This document shows positions 11,877 to 24,245 of a DNA stretch of 64,000 bases, piece after piece. The DNA is taken from the NCBI GenBank assembly GCA_037176705.1, contig CM073886.1, forward strand, positions 130,478,001-130,542,000. Reading direction: 5' to 3'. The notes beneath the pieces are model-generated. The model searched no databases. It worked only from the letters and a program-made list of their open reading frames with translations, and was not told where the DNA came from. This stretch comes from Molossus alvarezi (Eukaryota; Chordata; Mammalia; Chiroptera; Molossidae). Position 1 is the stretch's first letter, and every line of letters begins with the position of its first letter. Made by a program: the position numbers and the translations under genes.

Positions 11877-14530
11877 TTGAGGTAATTTCCTTATATTCCT
11901 AGTTTGTTGAATATTTTTAACATGAAAAGGTGTTGAATTTTGTCAAATATTTCATCAGCATCTATGATCCTGTGATTTTTATCCTTTATTAAGTTAATAT
12001 TGTGTATCACATTGATTGATTTTCATTTATTGCATCCCTGGGATAAATCTTACTTGGTCATGGTGTATGATCCTTTTAAAGTGCTGTTGCATTTGGTATG
12101 CTAATATTTTGTTGAGAATTTTTGCATCTATAGTCACTGGGGATATTGGCCTATAGTTTGTTTTGTTTTGTTTGTGTGATTTTCTGTAGTGACTTTTTTT
12201 TTGGCGTTGGTATCATTCATGGCATTGCTGGCCTCATGAAATTAGTATTTCATTCACTTCAATTTTTTTGCAAGAATTTGTGAAGAGTTGACATTAATTC
12301 ATTAAACATTTGATAGAATTTACCAGTGAAGCAATCTGGTCCTGGACTTTTCTTTGTTGGCATATTTTTATTATTAATTCAATAACCTTACTAGTTTTAT
12401 ACTTCTGTTAAGATTTTCTATTTCTTCATGATTCAGTCTTTGTAGGTTACATGTTTCTAGTAATTTATTCATTTTTTTCTAGATTATCCAATTTGTTGAC
12501 ATATAATTGTTCATTGTAGTATCTTATACTTCTTTTAATTAGTGGCTTCAGTGGTAGTCTCCTCTTTTATTTCTAATTTTATTTATTTGAGTGTTGTCTT
12601 TTTTCTTTGTTAATCTAGCCTAAAGGTTTGTCAATTTCATTGATCTTTCAAAAGAGATAACTCTTAGTTTCAATTTTTTTCTACTTTTTCCCTGTTCTCG
12701 GTTTCATCTTTTTGTGCTCTAATCATTGTTGTTGTTTCTTCTGCTTTTTTTTTTTTTTTTAAGTTCTTGATGTGTACATTTAAATTGTTTATTGAAGATC
12801 TTTCTTTTTTAGCTGGTGTGCGATGATGATGGGATTTCCTTCCAGCACTGCTTTTGCTGCATCCCTTAAGTTTCAGCGCATTGTGCTTTTATTTCCATTT
12901 GTCTCTAGATCTCTTCTAATTTCCCTTTGACTACTTAAATGGACCCATTGGTTATTCAAGTGTTGCTTGATTTCGACATTTGTGAATTTTTTTTATTTTC
13001 CTCAGCCATTAATTTATAATTTCATTCCATTGTGGTCAGAAAACACACTTTTGACCTTCTTAAATGTGTTAAGACTTATTATGTGATCCATCATGCAATC
13101 TACACTGGAGAATGTTCAATATGGACTTGAGAAGAATGTGTATTCTGCTGCTTTTGGGTGGAATGTTCCTAATATGTCTGTTAGGTTCATTTGATTTATA
13201 ATGTTGTTCAATCCTTCTGTTTTCTTATTGATCTCTCGTCTGGATGTTCTATCCATTGTTGAAAAGCAGGTATTGATATCAATACTATTATTATGTTGCT
13301 GTGTATTTCTTCCTTCAGTTCTGTCAATGTTTGCTTCATATATTTGTGTACTCTAATGTACATATATATTTATAATTATTATATCTTCCTGGTGAACTGA
13401 AACTTTTACCACTGTGTAATGTCATGCTTCGACTTAAAATCTATTTTTTCTAATTTAAGCATAGCCACCCCTGAACTATTTTGGTTACTGTTTGCATGGA
13501 ATATCTTTATTCATCCTCTTATTTTCAGCCTATGCATGTCCTCAAACCTAAAGTGAATCTCTTGTTGACAAAATACACATGGAATTTTTTTTTTTTCAAA
13601 TCAATTCATCTACTCTATGATTTTTGATTGGGGAGTTAAGCCATTTATATTTAACTATTTATAGGAAAGAACTTACTAGACCCATTTTGTTAATGGTTTT
13701 CTATCTTGTAGCTCTTTTGTCCATCTTTTCCTCTCTTGCTGTTTTCCTTTGTGTTTTATTTATTTATTTTTTGTAGTAATATGATTTGGTTCCTTTCTCA
13801 TTTTCTTTTACGTATATTCTATAGGTATTTTTTGTGTGTGTGGTGACCATGGTACTTACATAAAACACCTCTTTTGAGCTGACAAATGCTTAACTTCAAT
13901 TACATACAAATATTCTACACTTTCTTATTCCCTCCTGACACTTTGCTACTGATGTCACAAATTACATTCTTTCATATTACATACTCATTAATGTATTTTA
14001 GTTACAGTTTTTCTATACTTTTGACTTTAACTTCTATATAAAAATTTTAAATTATTTACATACCACCATTATAGTATTACAATATTCTGTATTTGTCTAT
14101 ATATTTACTTGTGACTTTTATACTATCACATTGTTTCATGTTGCTATTTAACATCAATTAGTTTCAGCTTGAAAGAATCCCTTTAGCATTTCTTGTCAGG
14201 CAGGTCTAATAGTGATTAGCTCAACTTCCATTTACCTGAGAAAATGTTTATTTCTTTTTTATTTTTAAAGGAGAGTTTTGCCAGATAAAGTATTCTTGGT
14301 TAATAGAATTTTCTTTCATTACTTTAAATATATCACACTCTCTTTAGGCCTGCAAGGTTTCTACGATTCACTAATCGTCTATGATGATTCTTTGTATTTG
14401 ATGAGACACTTTTCTCTTGATGCTTATAAAATTCTCTTACTCTTTGATTTTTGACAATTTGATTATATTGTGTCCCAGTGTGGACTGACATTGGGATTTC
14501 ATGACTCTGTATAAGCAAGTAGGGTGGCAT
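11877..14530 (-). mobile_element. old L1 LINE relic, antisense (ORF2 RT and EN, then ORF1 region)
   Basis: Read on the + strand, this is reverse-complemented L1 coding sequence in the expected order. The reverse-transcriptase part of ORF2 comes first (11877-12700; for example catccctgggataaatc, cttggtcatg, tggcctcatga). The endonuclease part follows (about 13000-13650; for example attgtggtcagaaaacac, agcctatgcatgtcc). The ORF2-ORF1 junction and ORF1 part come last (about 14170-14530; for example gcatttcttgtcaggcag, tattcttggtta). There are many stops and indels, so no protein is made. The ORF2 3' part, the 3' UTR and the 5' end are missing. Divergence suggests an ancient (L1M-type) copy. Domain placement is from recalled L1 consensus order. 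Confidence 0.85.
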
Positions 14531-14832
14531 GTATGTCTCTGTATATATGCTTTCATGAACACAATCTGGGTAGGTGGGGATATAGAGTTGGGTATACATA
14601 CATATAGGCTGAAGGCAAAAATTATTTGTTTTTAATCATTGTACACAATAGAAATCATTTTAATCTACATATTCATCATCAAAGCCGCGTGATTTCTCCT
14701 GGTACGTTGCCATTTTCTCTATTCTCAAGCTTGTCATCTAAACATCCATTTCTTTAAATCAGATACTCATTTTTTTTTTACACAACTGCTGTAATAGAAT
14801 TTGACTCTTTAAAACAAGTAACAAATTATATG
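14531..14832. other. unassigned AT-rich DNA
   Basis: No gene or clear repeat. The first part may be the unrecognised 5' end of the preceding L1 relic. Confidence 0.4.
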
Positions 14833-15080
14833 GCCCTAGCCAGTTTGGTTTAGCGCTTAGACCCTGAGGACTGAAGGTCATGGGTTCGATTCCTGGCCAA
14901 GGGCATGTATCTGGGTTGCAGGTTTGATCCCCAGCCCCAGTTGGGGTGGTGTGGGAGGCAACCAATCGAAGTGTCTCTTTCACATCGATGTTTTACTCTC
15001 TCTCCTTCCCTCCCTTCCACTCTCTCTAAAAAATCAATGGAAAAAATCCTTGGGTGAGGATTAACAAAAACAACAACGAA
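14833..15080 (+). mobile_element. VES SINE, long form
   Basis: The head is gccctagccagtttggttta. The B box is gggttcgattcc. It then has the gggaggcaaccaatcgaagtg block, the ctctctc region and a tail ending ccttgggtgaggattaac plus an A-rich end. It is moderately diverged. No clear target duplication was found. Confidence 0.93.
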
Positions 15081-16483
15081 AGACGCAATGCTATGTAGGT
15101 TGGTATTCCACTGAAATGTCATTTAACTCTACAGTATAATATGTCTAGAAGAATATATCATGGAGGTGATTACAATAATGAATACTTTCTACTCATTTAA
15201 GAAAAATAACTGTTCAAATGCCACGATACCACACCTATTTACCATGCAACTTTCTGGCCCAGGTTATATTTTATCTTGTTTTCAGAACACAACTGTGGAG
15301 CCCATAGCCTTTGAACATCCAGAACCTTCGTCTTGCTTTGGCCATCCACCACAACAATTTCAGACAGCTCTCCTTAGAAAAAACCCAAACTAATCCAAGG
15401 TGCTACGTGATGAGTTTTATAGCAACCATAAAAACTTCTTTACAAAAAATATAGCAAGTAAATTCAGATAATGAAAATGCATTTGCAATAATTGATTTGA
15501 GCACTCATACAGCCCAAACCTGACATCTCTACTCCCATCCTCATTTTGCTTTTAAGGAGATTTCCTTTTCTTGACATGTTTATTATTTTGACACTGAGCC
15601 AGTTTTCTCAAAGCATTTTTCCTCCACGGATCCTCAACTAAACAAATATTATGCTATTTAAAATATTTTTAGTTTTACTTAGGGGAAAAAAAAAAGAAAG
15701 ATACTGACAAGTGCATGTTCACACACTGAATTTCTCATCGGAAACCTGCCACCTTCATTAATAAATGTGAAACTATACTTCCGAACTTCTCAGTAGAAAG
15801 AAAAATATTAACTTATGAAGAGGTGACTGGTTTTACTGCCCTTCATGGCTTTATATCTAGGTTTTCCTTTACATGTCAACCTTGGAGGATTCATATTTGA
15901 TTTTATAAAGAGTATAACAAAAAGTGATGTTCAAAATATTTAACCACAGTATAGTAGGAACAGAAAACCATCTGAAGGAACATCGGCCATAGTTCTGGCC
16001 CTCGGCTGGGTCAGACACCATGTTTTTGTTTGCTGATTGTGAGGTGCATTAACAGGGGATATTCACGGCATCGGGACCATTCAGGGGGTTCAAGATAGGA
16101 ATTGCTTATTAACTGCTGTGAAAATAGAACAACACATGAACTTTCAGTGAGCTGATACGCAGCAACTAAATATCAACTAACGTGTCATTTGTTCTTGCCT
16201 CTTAATGGGCTGACTAGCCTTGATTGTAAAACCCAGTCCCTCTCCCAGGGTTGCAGAGGGAAGCACAAGTACATTGTACTTTCACTGGAGATCTGTCAGT
16301 CATAAGTAGGGGTCCCATCTGTCACACGTAACCTTTGCTGAGTCTCCGTGGAGTTCTACTCAAAGCTCTGAACCTTGCCTCACACCAGAGAATCGTCCTC
16401 ATTTCTTCCCTCCCTTGTTCCACTTGACCTCAAAGGTAGAGAGGATTGTCTTTGGCCGGAATGTTCTCCTCTTCACTGTAGAT
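15081..16483. other. unique AT-rich DNA, no gene seen
   Basis: No recognisable repeat or exon. A 77-codon frame at 15160-15393 has no similarity I can name. Confidence 0.55.
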
Positions 16484-16703
16484 CAGGATTTGTCACCCTA
16501 GGCATTATCGACATGTTGGATCGGAGAACACATCACTCTGAGAACAGGAGGGGGGTGTGCATTGCAGGATATTGAGCAACATCCCTGGTCTCTACCTGCT
16601 GGTTTCTAGTCCAACCCTCCTCCATGTGGTGACAACCAAATTTTTCTTTAGACATTGCTAATTGTCCCCCGAGGGGCAAACTGCCCCCCTGTTGTAAAAC
16701 TGC
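16484..16703 (-). mobile_element. MER5A-like hAT-Charlie MITE
   Basis: The sequence matches the reverse complement of the recalled MER5A consensus over its full length. It has a left end caggatttgtcaccctaggc, a middle tgcattgcaggatattgagc and catccctggtctctacc, then gtgacaaccaaatttttctt, and a right end cccccctgttgtaaaactgc. The degenerate termini correspond to the cagtggttctcaac-type inverted repeats. It is an ancient non-autonomous DNA element with no coding content. Confidence 0.85.
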
Positions 16704-17079
16704 TCTAAATCTATTACTCATTTCTTACGTAGGGTCATTTCCATGCTGTGTTCTAGGGGCCTCTACACTTCAACAAAAACATTTATGAGGACCTCAGAAG
16801 AGAAAGGATACAGGCCCTTAAGAGGGTGGTAAAAAGGGAACTCAGTTCTGGTGTTGTTGGCCAGAGGACGTCTGCGGGGCTAGAAAAACACCTTGTTCAA
16901 TGGGGCTGTGAACTTCATTATTCTAGGTTGCTTATGTTTTGCATGTTTATGTTGAAAGTTCTTCAAAGATAAAACACAATCTATTGTCGTGTTATATATT
17001 AAAGCCTTTGTTCTGACAAGGTCTAAATTAAAAGCAATCTATGTGTAATACTATTAGTCTAGAGCCTCTCTTCTTCTTT
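16704..17079. other. unique DNA, no feature seen
   Basis: No recognisable gene or repeat. Confidence 0.5.
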
Positions 17080-17110
17080 TTGAAAAATTGTTATTGTTGA
17101 GAGTGTTGCA

Positions 17111-17245
17111 GCCCTGGCCGGTTTGGCTCAGCGGTTAGAGCGTCAGCCTGCGGTCCGGAGAGACCCGGGTTCGGTTCCCGCTAAGGGCCCTACTTTACCT
17201 GAACAAAAAATGGAAAAATGTCCTCGGGTGAGGATAAAAAAAAGA
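17111..17245 (+). mobile_element. VES SINE with internal deletion, inserted in L1 3' UTR
   Basis: The head ccctggccggtttggctcag and the B box gggttcggttcc are intact. About 100 bp between aagggc and cctgaacaaaaaa are missing, so the head joins directly to the tail. A perfect 12-bp target duplication (gagagtgttgca) lies at 17099-17110 and 17246-17257, which shows that this is one insertion. Confidence 0.93.
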
Positions 17246-17824
17246 GAGAGTGTTGCAGATGTCTCCCCCCCACCCCATAACCCCTCTCCTCTTGGTTCCC
17301 GTCCCTCCCCAGGCCTTCACACGCTACTGCCTGTTTCCATGGGTAATGCATATGGAAGTTCTTTGGTTACTTTTTTCCTGCCCCCCTTCCTTCTGAGGTT
17401 CATCAATTTGTTCCATGTTTCCATGCCTTTGTTTCTAGTTTATTCATCAGTTGATTTTGTTCCTTGGATTCCACATAAAATTGAGATCATGTGATACTTG
17501 TCTTTCTCTAACAGGCTTATTCCACTTTGCATAATACTCTCCAGGTCCTTCCATGCCAAAGAGTAAGAGATCTTTCATTCCTACAGCTGCATAGTATTCC
17601 ATTGTGTACATGTACCACAGCTTTTTTATCCACTCATCTACTGATGGGCACTTGGGCTGTTTCCATATCTTAGCTATTGTAAATAGTGCTGCTATGAACA
17701 CAGGGGTGCATATATTCTTCCTGATTGGTGTTTAGGATTCTAGGATATATTCATAGGAGTGGGATCACTGGGTCAAATGGTGAATCAATTTTTAATTTTT
17801 TGAGGAAATTCCATACTGTTTTCC

Positions 17825-18051
17825 TTTTTTTTTTTCTTTAATATTTTTTCTTTATTGATTTTAGAAAGAGAGGAAGGGAGAGGGAGAGAGAGATAAAAAT
17901 GTTGATGAGAGAGAACATCGACTGTCCTCCTCCTGCATGCCCCCCACTGGGGATCAGGCCTACAACCTGGGCATGTGCCCTGACCAGGAATTGAACCAGT
18001 GACCTCTTGGTGCAGGGTCGACGCTCAACCACTGAGCTACACTGGCCAGGC
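17825..18051 (-). mobile_element. VES SINE, short form, inserted in L1 ORF2
   Basis: It starts with poly(T) and tttctttattgattttagaa and has cccccactggggatcaggcc and gtgcagggtcgacgctcaac. It ends actggccaggc. A perfect 15-bp target duplication (tccatactgttttcc) flanks it at 17810-17824 and 18052-18066, splitting the host L1. Confidence 0.96.
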
Positions 18052-18285
18052 TCCATACTGTTTTCCATAGTGGCAACACCAGTCTGCAGTCCCACCAGCA
18101 GTGTATCAGGGATCCCTTTTCTCCACACCCGCGCCAGCACTTGTTTGTTGATTTGTTGATGGCGGCCATTCTGACAGGTGTGAGCTGGTACCTCACTGTC
18201 GTTTTAGTTTGCATCTCTCTGGTGATTAGTGACTTTGAGCATTTTTTCATATGTCTCTTGGCCATTTGTATGTCCTGTTTAGAGA

Positions 18286-20699
18286 TAAATGGCAAACCAT
18301 AAAAATCCCAGAATCTTTCTTCTTGATTTGCAGAATCCTCTAGAATGAGAGAAGTGAGGGTCAGCATGCCGTTTGGGGGCTGCTTCCTGTCCATCTGCGT
18401 AGATATTCTTACTTCCTTGTTTAATCATCCTTTAGCCTTATTGACTGGTTATTTATACTCTTCTCTTTACCCAAGTCATACATAGTGGCATTAACTGTGC
18501 AGCTTACAACCAATTCTAAGATCTTGTACATTTTCCATCTAAGCTCATATCAGTATGAGAAATTCCTCTCAAACATGTCCTACTTGTGTTTAATAATATG
18601 ATTCATTTCAGGAAAAGTCTCTTTTGTGAAATCAGATTTCTTGAGAAAACATTCTCTACAAAAAAACAATGCAATTATTGGAAAACTTATCAAGTGGTGA
18701 AATTTGTATTTGTTTTTTCTGGGTCTCTCACAAGCATATAAATTGAGATTTATGGAGGTTATATAATTTGTTCAGTATTCCATGATTAAGTAAGCTATCA
18801 GAAACATTGTTTTAACAATTATTTACAGACCTTGCCTCCCTGAAGAGACACAGTGCATTTCTTATTTTTTTAAAGCAAGGTTCTAAATTCACAATAAGTA
18901 AATTTCTAAAAAACTGAGATCTCTACTAAGCTTATACTCCAAGTACTATAACATCATTCGTTGGTACACTAAATAGCCATATTATTTCTAAGAAAGAGCT
19001 ACAGAAATACAAATTATAAAATTTCTAGCTAATTTTTATTGATTAATTTAAATAGTTCATGAATACATATAATTAAAAGACTTGCTACCAGAACGACATC
19101 ATTACAACTAATAAATATTCCCTATTTAAAATAACATCATTTCCTGCTGTAGGTTTTCATGACAACGTCAGGGTGGAAATATGTATCAAAGCTCAAAAGC
19201 ATACACAGACCAATTTTGGAATATTATACTATATCACACTTTCTTTTTATCTATATCTAAATATGGATTGATGTTCTGCCATTTGTTTTTGTGAGAGTCA
19301 GCCTAGCCAATGAAAACTCTAGAATAATTCATTGCCAGAATTCTGTCTCTTACTGGGAACTTATTCAAAATATATAATTTTGATAAACATCTCCCCACCC
19401 CAGGCTATTACATAAAATAGAACTGGAAGCACAGCTAGGGACCCTACAGAAGCCCTCCTGGTATGTTTTTAACTTTTGACATTTTTATTCTTGGCAAAGG
19501 TAGAAGATAAAACATTTCTAATTTAAATCCGTCTCTTTTAATGTGAATTCTTCCCCTATAGAGAATTCAAATTAGGAAGATGTAGTGGAAATAGCACTAA
19601 TGATAAGTGTTTCTTTCCAATAAAATCTAAATATAAAAAAATGCTGAGGAGAGAACAGCCAAACAGGCCACAGTAACAAAAGCTGACTTTGATAAACAAG
19701 TAAAAAGAAACCCTTTTAAACAAAAGTGAGTTTAATGTAATCATTTTCTATCGGTTTTGTCTTTGCTTTTGGCTGGCTGAGTAACCCCATTAAAGGCCTT
19801 TTTCCTGCTTTAATGCTGATGGATTTCACACAAACTAGAGGCACATCGTCCCCTGCTGTTCAGTTCTGCCAAGTCGGGTCGGTGGAAGGAAGCTGTTTCA
19901 GCCTGTCCCGTGTGGCTGCCCCTGACACCTCTGTCTGGACCCTGGTCTGTGAAGGACAGAGTTCCTTCTTGCGGTGCTCAGCACGGCCACAGACTGTCCA
20001 CTCCGATGAGTTCAGGCGAGGCATTTTCTCACTGCGCTGACTGGTGACGTTTGGATACTTTTAACTACGAAACTAAGAAAGCCTTGTTATTGTACCCCTC
20101 CTTCTTAGTGTAGAGAAATACTCTAGTTAGTAAGGAGATGCACTGTTCCATTTAAAATATTATATTCCCATTTATGATCACTTTAGTACACTGTGTACTT
20201 AAGGAATTAGATTTTCTCTCAAAAAAGCCTGCCACTCAGCTTATTTTTATCGTGCAATGGAGAACAAAAAAAGAGTTTTTTTATTTAAAATTCAGAAGGC
20301 ATAACTTACAATATACCAACTTTTCCAGTCTAGCTGCCTGCAGTTGGATGCATTTTTGTCAAAGGAAAGAATTTTTTAAATACACACATATTTTGAAGCT
20401 ACCATGCTTACAGCCACCTGTCCGCTTCCTGCCCCGCAACCTGCCTACGCTGGAAAGATGACCCCGCGCACCTTGAACGCTGTCTCACGATGCTGCAGCC
20501 TGGGCTTCTGCAAAGCACGTGTCCAAGGCTGTCGGAGCCTTTCAGTGGATGCGGAGATGGACCGGGCTGCTGCTCGCCCGGACGGAACCGGGCAGCTTCG
20601 TCCGGGTCACATGAAATGAAGTACATGCGATTCCCAGTCTCGGGTGCTGCCTAAATTATTTGCTCAATGCCTACTTGTCAAGTTAGAAAATCAAGTTTT
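18286..20699. other. unique AT-rich DNA, no gene seen
   Basis: About 2.4 kb without an identifiable repeat or exon. A short GC-richer stretch at 19810-20040 carries a 75-codon open frame, and 20400-20620 is GC-rich with overlapping short frames. None has recognisable domains. Confidence 0.5.
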
Positions 20700-20878
20700 A
20701 AGAATATCTGTAGAGGACTTATATGCATGTATGCATGACCAATGGACATAGACAACAAAGCTGGGGATGGAGCGGGGGGGTGGGGATGGGAAGGAGGGTG
20801 TCAATGGGGGGGGGAGGAGAAACATCTGTAACAAAAACAAATTAATCAAAAATAAATAAATAAATAAATAAAGAATAT
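20700..20878 (+). mobile_element. L1 3' end, severely 5'-truncated
   Basis: The L1 3' UTR end is recognised by the G-rich block at 20760-20818 (gtcaatgggggggggaggag), then aaacatctgtaac and an A-rich tail that has grown into (AAAT)n at about 20850-20872. A short possible target duplication, aagaatat, lies at about 20700-20707 and 20870-20878. Confidence 0.85.
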
Positions 20879-22359
20879 ATGAAAATTTGAAAGGAAAGAA
20901 GTCAAGTTTAAAAATTGTTCTACAATATGTAACAGTGTACTGAAAATTGGGTACTTAAAGGGGAAATGATACAGAAATAGTTAATAATTAAGCACTTGCA
21001 ATAAGAGTAGTTTTATTTTAAAATATATAAAAATATCTGTAGAATAACACTAAGTTCATTACACTTGTGGACATATTTTCTATTTGCAAAGAGAATAATT
21101 TCTAAAGAAAGTTTTATGGTTTTGTCTTTTTCTGACAACTTTTGTATCCTGCCTACGCCTCAACAGAAGAATCATGAATTTGGGGGAAATATATCAACTC
21201 CTGAAGCAGAGAAAAATCTAATTAAACCCAAATTGGGTAGAGATGCCATAAAATGTAAGCGACCCATGGAAGCCGGCACTTTACGCTGTAATTCGAGGTC
21301 ATGTGTCTTTACATCTTATAGAGATATACTGAGGTTTTTTTCCCCAAATTCTCCATTAAACTTAATTTTAAAATAAAGAGGTTAGATAGATAGAAAGATT
21401 GATAGGCAGAGAAATGGGCTCTTGAATCAGTAACTGTTGGACATCAGTCAGTCCCCACAAGATAATACAAATGAAGACCAGGGTCCATGGGAGCCTCTCA
21501 CTCTGGTGTTAACTGAAGGGTTAACGACACATCTTCCACTCCGACTTCTTCCCTTTTCCCCACGCCCAGTTTATCCCCAGAAGGAGTCAAGTCAACGAAA
21601 TGAGTATACACAAAGGAGAATTTTGGGGCTTAGGCTGCCACTTTGTTATTTAAAGTAAGCTATGTTCCAATAAATTATTGTCAAGTTCAAAAAGAACTGT
21701 ATTTATTCCTTTGTGACCTTTCATCAAACGGTGCCTAATGCTGCTTCCTGTACAAAAGCCACCTGTACAGATAAGCCCTGACTTACGTTCATGTGGTTGG
21801 CAGAGTTTTGCTCGTCCGACTGGTAGGACTCTGTTTGCAATGCAGCTGCAGCGGGAGGCCGCAGCCAGAGGCTAACGCGAGGCATGCGCTCTCTTGCAAA
21901 AGCTACATTTCCGCCGAGTGCACTACGTACATTTTAACAAATGTCATTATCTTACTCATCCAAGTAAAGGACAGAAAACAGAGAGAGGAGCACTAACTCG
22001 ATTATTATGATCAAATGTACTGCAAAGTCCCCTGTAAATAGAGTCGTGATATTTGCAAGGACCCTGGCTTTTTTATGTCATCATACGATAGAGAACCTGC
22101 TGGATTGCATTCAGTTGGGAAGAATAGGACCCCGATATTTGAAGTATTGAACTGATCATCTTAAGAGTCCCTTTCTGTTGTTGTTTTGTTCAGTTTCCAC
22201 AAACACATGGTTCTTGGGGCACAGATTCGGGCCCAGGAAGAGCATCTTGCCTATGCAGACCCACTGTTACCTGGGATCCGGGAGAGAGTGCTGGTGATCA
22301 TCACTTGTCCTTGCTGGTAAAAGGACAGAAACCCTGTTGGACCATTCACTGCACAGCCC
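20879..22359. other. unique DNA, no gene seen
   Basis: No recognisable gene. There is a small (GATA)-like patch near 21384. Open frames at 21065-21376 and 21437-21658 are short and unrecognised. Confidence 0.5.
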
Positions 22360-23270
22360 TTCAAACAAAGAGCCATCCAATCCCTGTGCCCCCACCTCGT
22401 CTTCCAAGTCCTTCAACATGTGGCCAGAGAGTCTCTCCTCCGGTGCCTACATCCTCGCACCTGCGTGCTGTGCCTCCCTCTCCGAGGTGCACAAGGTGCC
22501 TGCTTCCCCTCCTCCCGTCTTTATTCCCGGCTCCTCCACTGCACTTTGCTCCCCACCGTCCCGGGCTCTGCGACGAGGTCGCAAACAGCAGAGGCTCACC
22601 GCTGACTGGACCTAACACACAGGAAACAGACAAACCTGAGAGAGACAGCGCCGCGCCACGCCATTAGCACTCCCGGACTACACATTTTCAAGGGGACGCG
22701 TGGGGGGAACATTCTCATCCCGGTTGACAGACATCCCCACTGTCCTCACGAACACACCCGCCAGGGTACAGTGACCGAGACACCGTGGGGTCCAGAAATG
22801 CCAATGAGACAGGACCGAAGAGAGCGAGGCGGACTTGGCGCCCATCACCCGGGCAGGTGTGAGGACGGGAGTCAGTCCCACGCTGGGCCTGGGCTGCAAA
22901 GGACCCAAAGGTGCCGGCGAGGCACAGCGCGTGGCTGAGTTCTTGCGGTGCACGTACACTGTCACGGTCCAGGACCAGACGGAGTCTCACCTGAATGAAT
23001 GTTCAGACGAGGCCGTTCCCGGGAGAGGCCACGGACTGGTTCAGAAATGCTACGCTCTGGCTTTCAAAGGAGCTAGTGGGCCTTCCTGGTCCATTGCCAC
23101 CGACGCAGTAGTCAGCCCCGAAATGACAGTCAGTCCCAATTTACAAACAGGCTTCTCCTGAGCTCCTGGGAAGGGCGGGCACGGCCAAGCCGCACAGGAC
23201 CGCGTGAAAGGCGGGAGGACAGAAGGTGACGGATTGGAGCCCACTGGGGCGGCTTTGAGGTCTCACTCAG
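22360..23270. other. GC-rich patch with overlapping open frames on both strands
   Basis: This is about 0.9 kb of raised G+C with many CpG sites. Open frames of 60-120 codons occur in nearly all six phases (for example 22305-22667 sense, 22361-22633 antisense, 22835-23161 sense). This points to low stop density rather than one real gene. No domain, splice site pair or promoter can be supported. Confidence 0.4.
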
Positions 23271-23839
23271 ATGCCCACACGGACAGCGAGACGGACAATT
23301 CAGAGCTCACAATTTTGCACTGTTTTCCTTGAAACTGGGGGCTCTTCCCCCACACACGAGGGAGAGGAGATGGAGTTTCTTCCCTAAATACACCAGAGAA
23401 ATACATGTACACAGATTCAAAATTTCAAAATATAATTTTCTTCACTTTGTAGAATGACCGCACCTTGACATAAAATCAGAGACTCTTCCTTTTGATTCCT
23501 TCTACTTTGAAAATAGAGGTTCAGACTTGTTTCTAATGTGGCACAAATGCACCTCTGATTGGAAACTGTCCTTTTCATGGGCGAGATTTTATCTTTCTCT
23601 CGTTTTCTTACCCACTCTGACTGCAGTAAGACTTCCCACATGGACATGCGTCTGCAGTGGCTGTAATTCACATCCACAGGTCCTCTGGCCATCCCCTCCA
23701 GCTTCCCTGAGGGTGATTGAAACTATGAAATAATAAGCAGTATTTTATAAATAATAAGAAAATCTTTGTTGTTACTCTTACTGTACCATCTGTTCTTACA
23801 ACTGTATGACATGAAAACAACAGATCCAACGCAAATGGC
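23271..23839. other. unique DNA, no gene seen
   Basis: No recognisable gene or repeat. A 91-codon antisense frame at 23417-23692 is unrecognised. Confidence 0.5.
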
Positions 23840-24042
23840 ATTTTTTAAATCTTTTTTTCTTTATTGATTTTAGAGGGAGAGAGAGAGAAACATCGATGAG
23901 AGAGAACATGGATGAGCTGCCTCCTGCACGCCCCCCACTGGGGATCAGGCCCACAACCTGGGCACGTGCCCTGACTGGGAATCGAACCGGTGACCTCTTG
24001 GTGCAGGGTCAATGCTGAACAACTAGCCACACTGGCCGGGCT
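23840..24042 (-). mobile_element. VES SINE, short form, antisense
   Basis: It starts ctttattgattttagaggga and has cccccactggggatcaggcc, aatcgaaccggtgacctctt (B-box complement) and gtgcagggtc. The head complement is cactggccgggct. An imperfect target repeat around gcaaatg flanks it. Confidence 0.94.
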
Positions 24043-24084
24043 CAAATGCAAATGTCTTTATTTAAACAGCAATTAGAAACAGGG

Positions 24085-24245
24085 GCGTTGGATTCTGACT
24101 TGGCCTCTCTGTGCCTGAGTTTCCTCATCTGTAAAATGGAACAACTATTCTATTTCATGAGTCTTTTGTGAGGAGTAAATAACTTTATCTTTGTGAAATG
24201 TTTAGAAGAAGTCCTGCCAAATAGTAAGCCTTTTGTAAATATTAT
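24085..24245 (+). mobile_element. MIR SINE fragment
   Basis: The MIR core is clear: tctctgtgcctgagtttcct, then catctgtaaaatgg. It continues through a diverged tgtgaggagtaaat block to gccaaatagtaag. It is an ancient tRNA-derived, L2-dependent SINE. Confidence 0.9.

Larger units (their letters stand above)
17080..18285 (-). mobile_element. 5'-truncated L1 (ORF2 C-terminus plus 3' UTR), split by two SINEs
   Basis: The antisense L1 tail begins at about 17080 (attgttattgttgagagtg, then gatgtctcccccccacccc). The 3' UTR runs to about 17440, and the C-terminal part of ORF2 runs from there to about 18285. On the minus strand the encoded fragments include AALFTIAKIWKQPK, WYMYTMEYYAAV and [18 protein letters not shown], which are typical L1 ORF2 C-terminal motifs. 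The element is cut at about 18285, where L1 similarity stops (classic 5' truncation). VES SINEs at 17111-17245 and 17825-18051 interrupt it, each flanked by a target duplication made of L1 sequence, so both inserted later. Confidence 0.93.

Noticed and set aside
17960..18394. 144-codon antisense frame as a host gene
   Set aside because: It is a chimera of L1 ORF2 C-terminal sequence and an inserted VES SINE.
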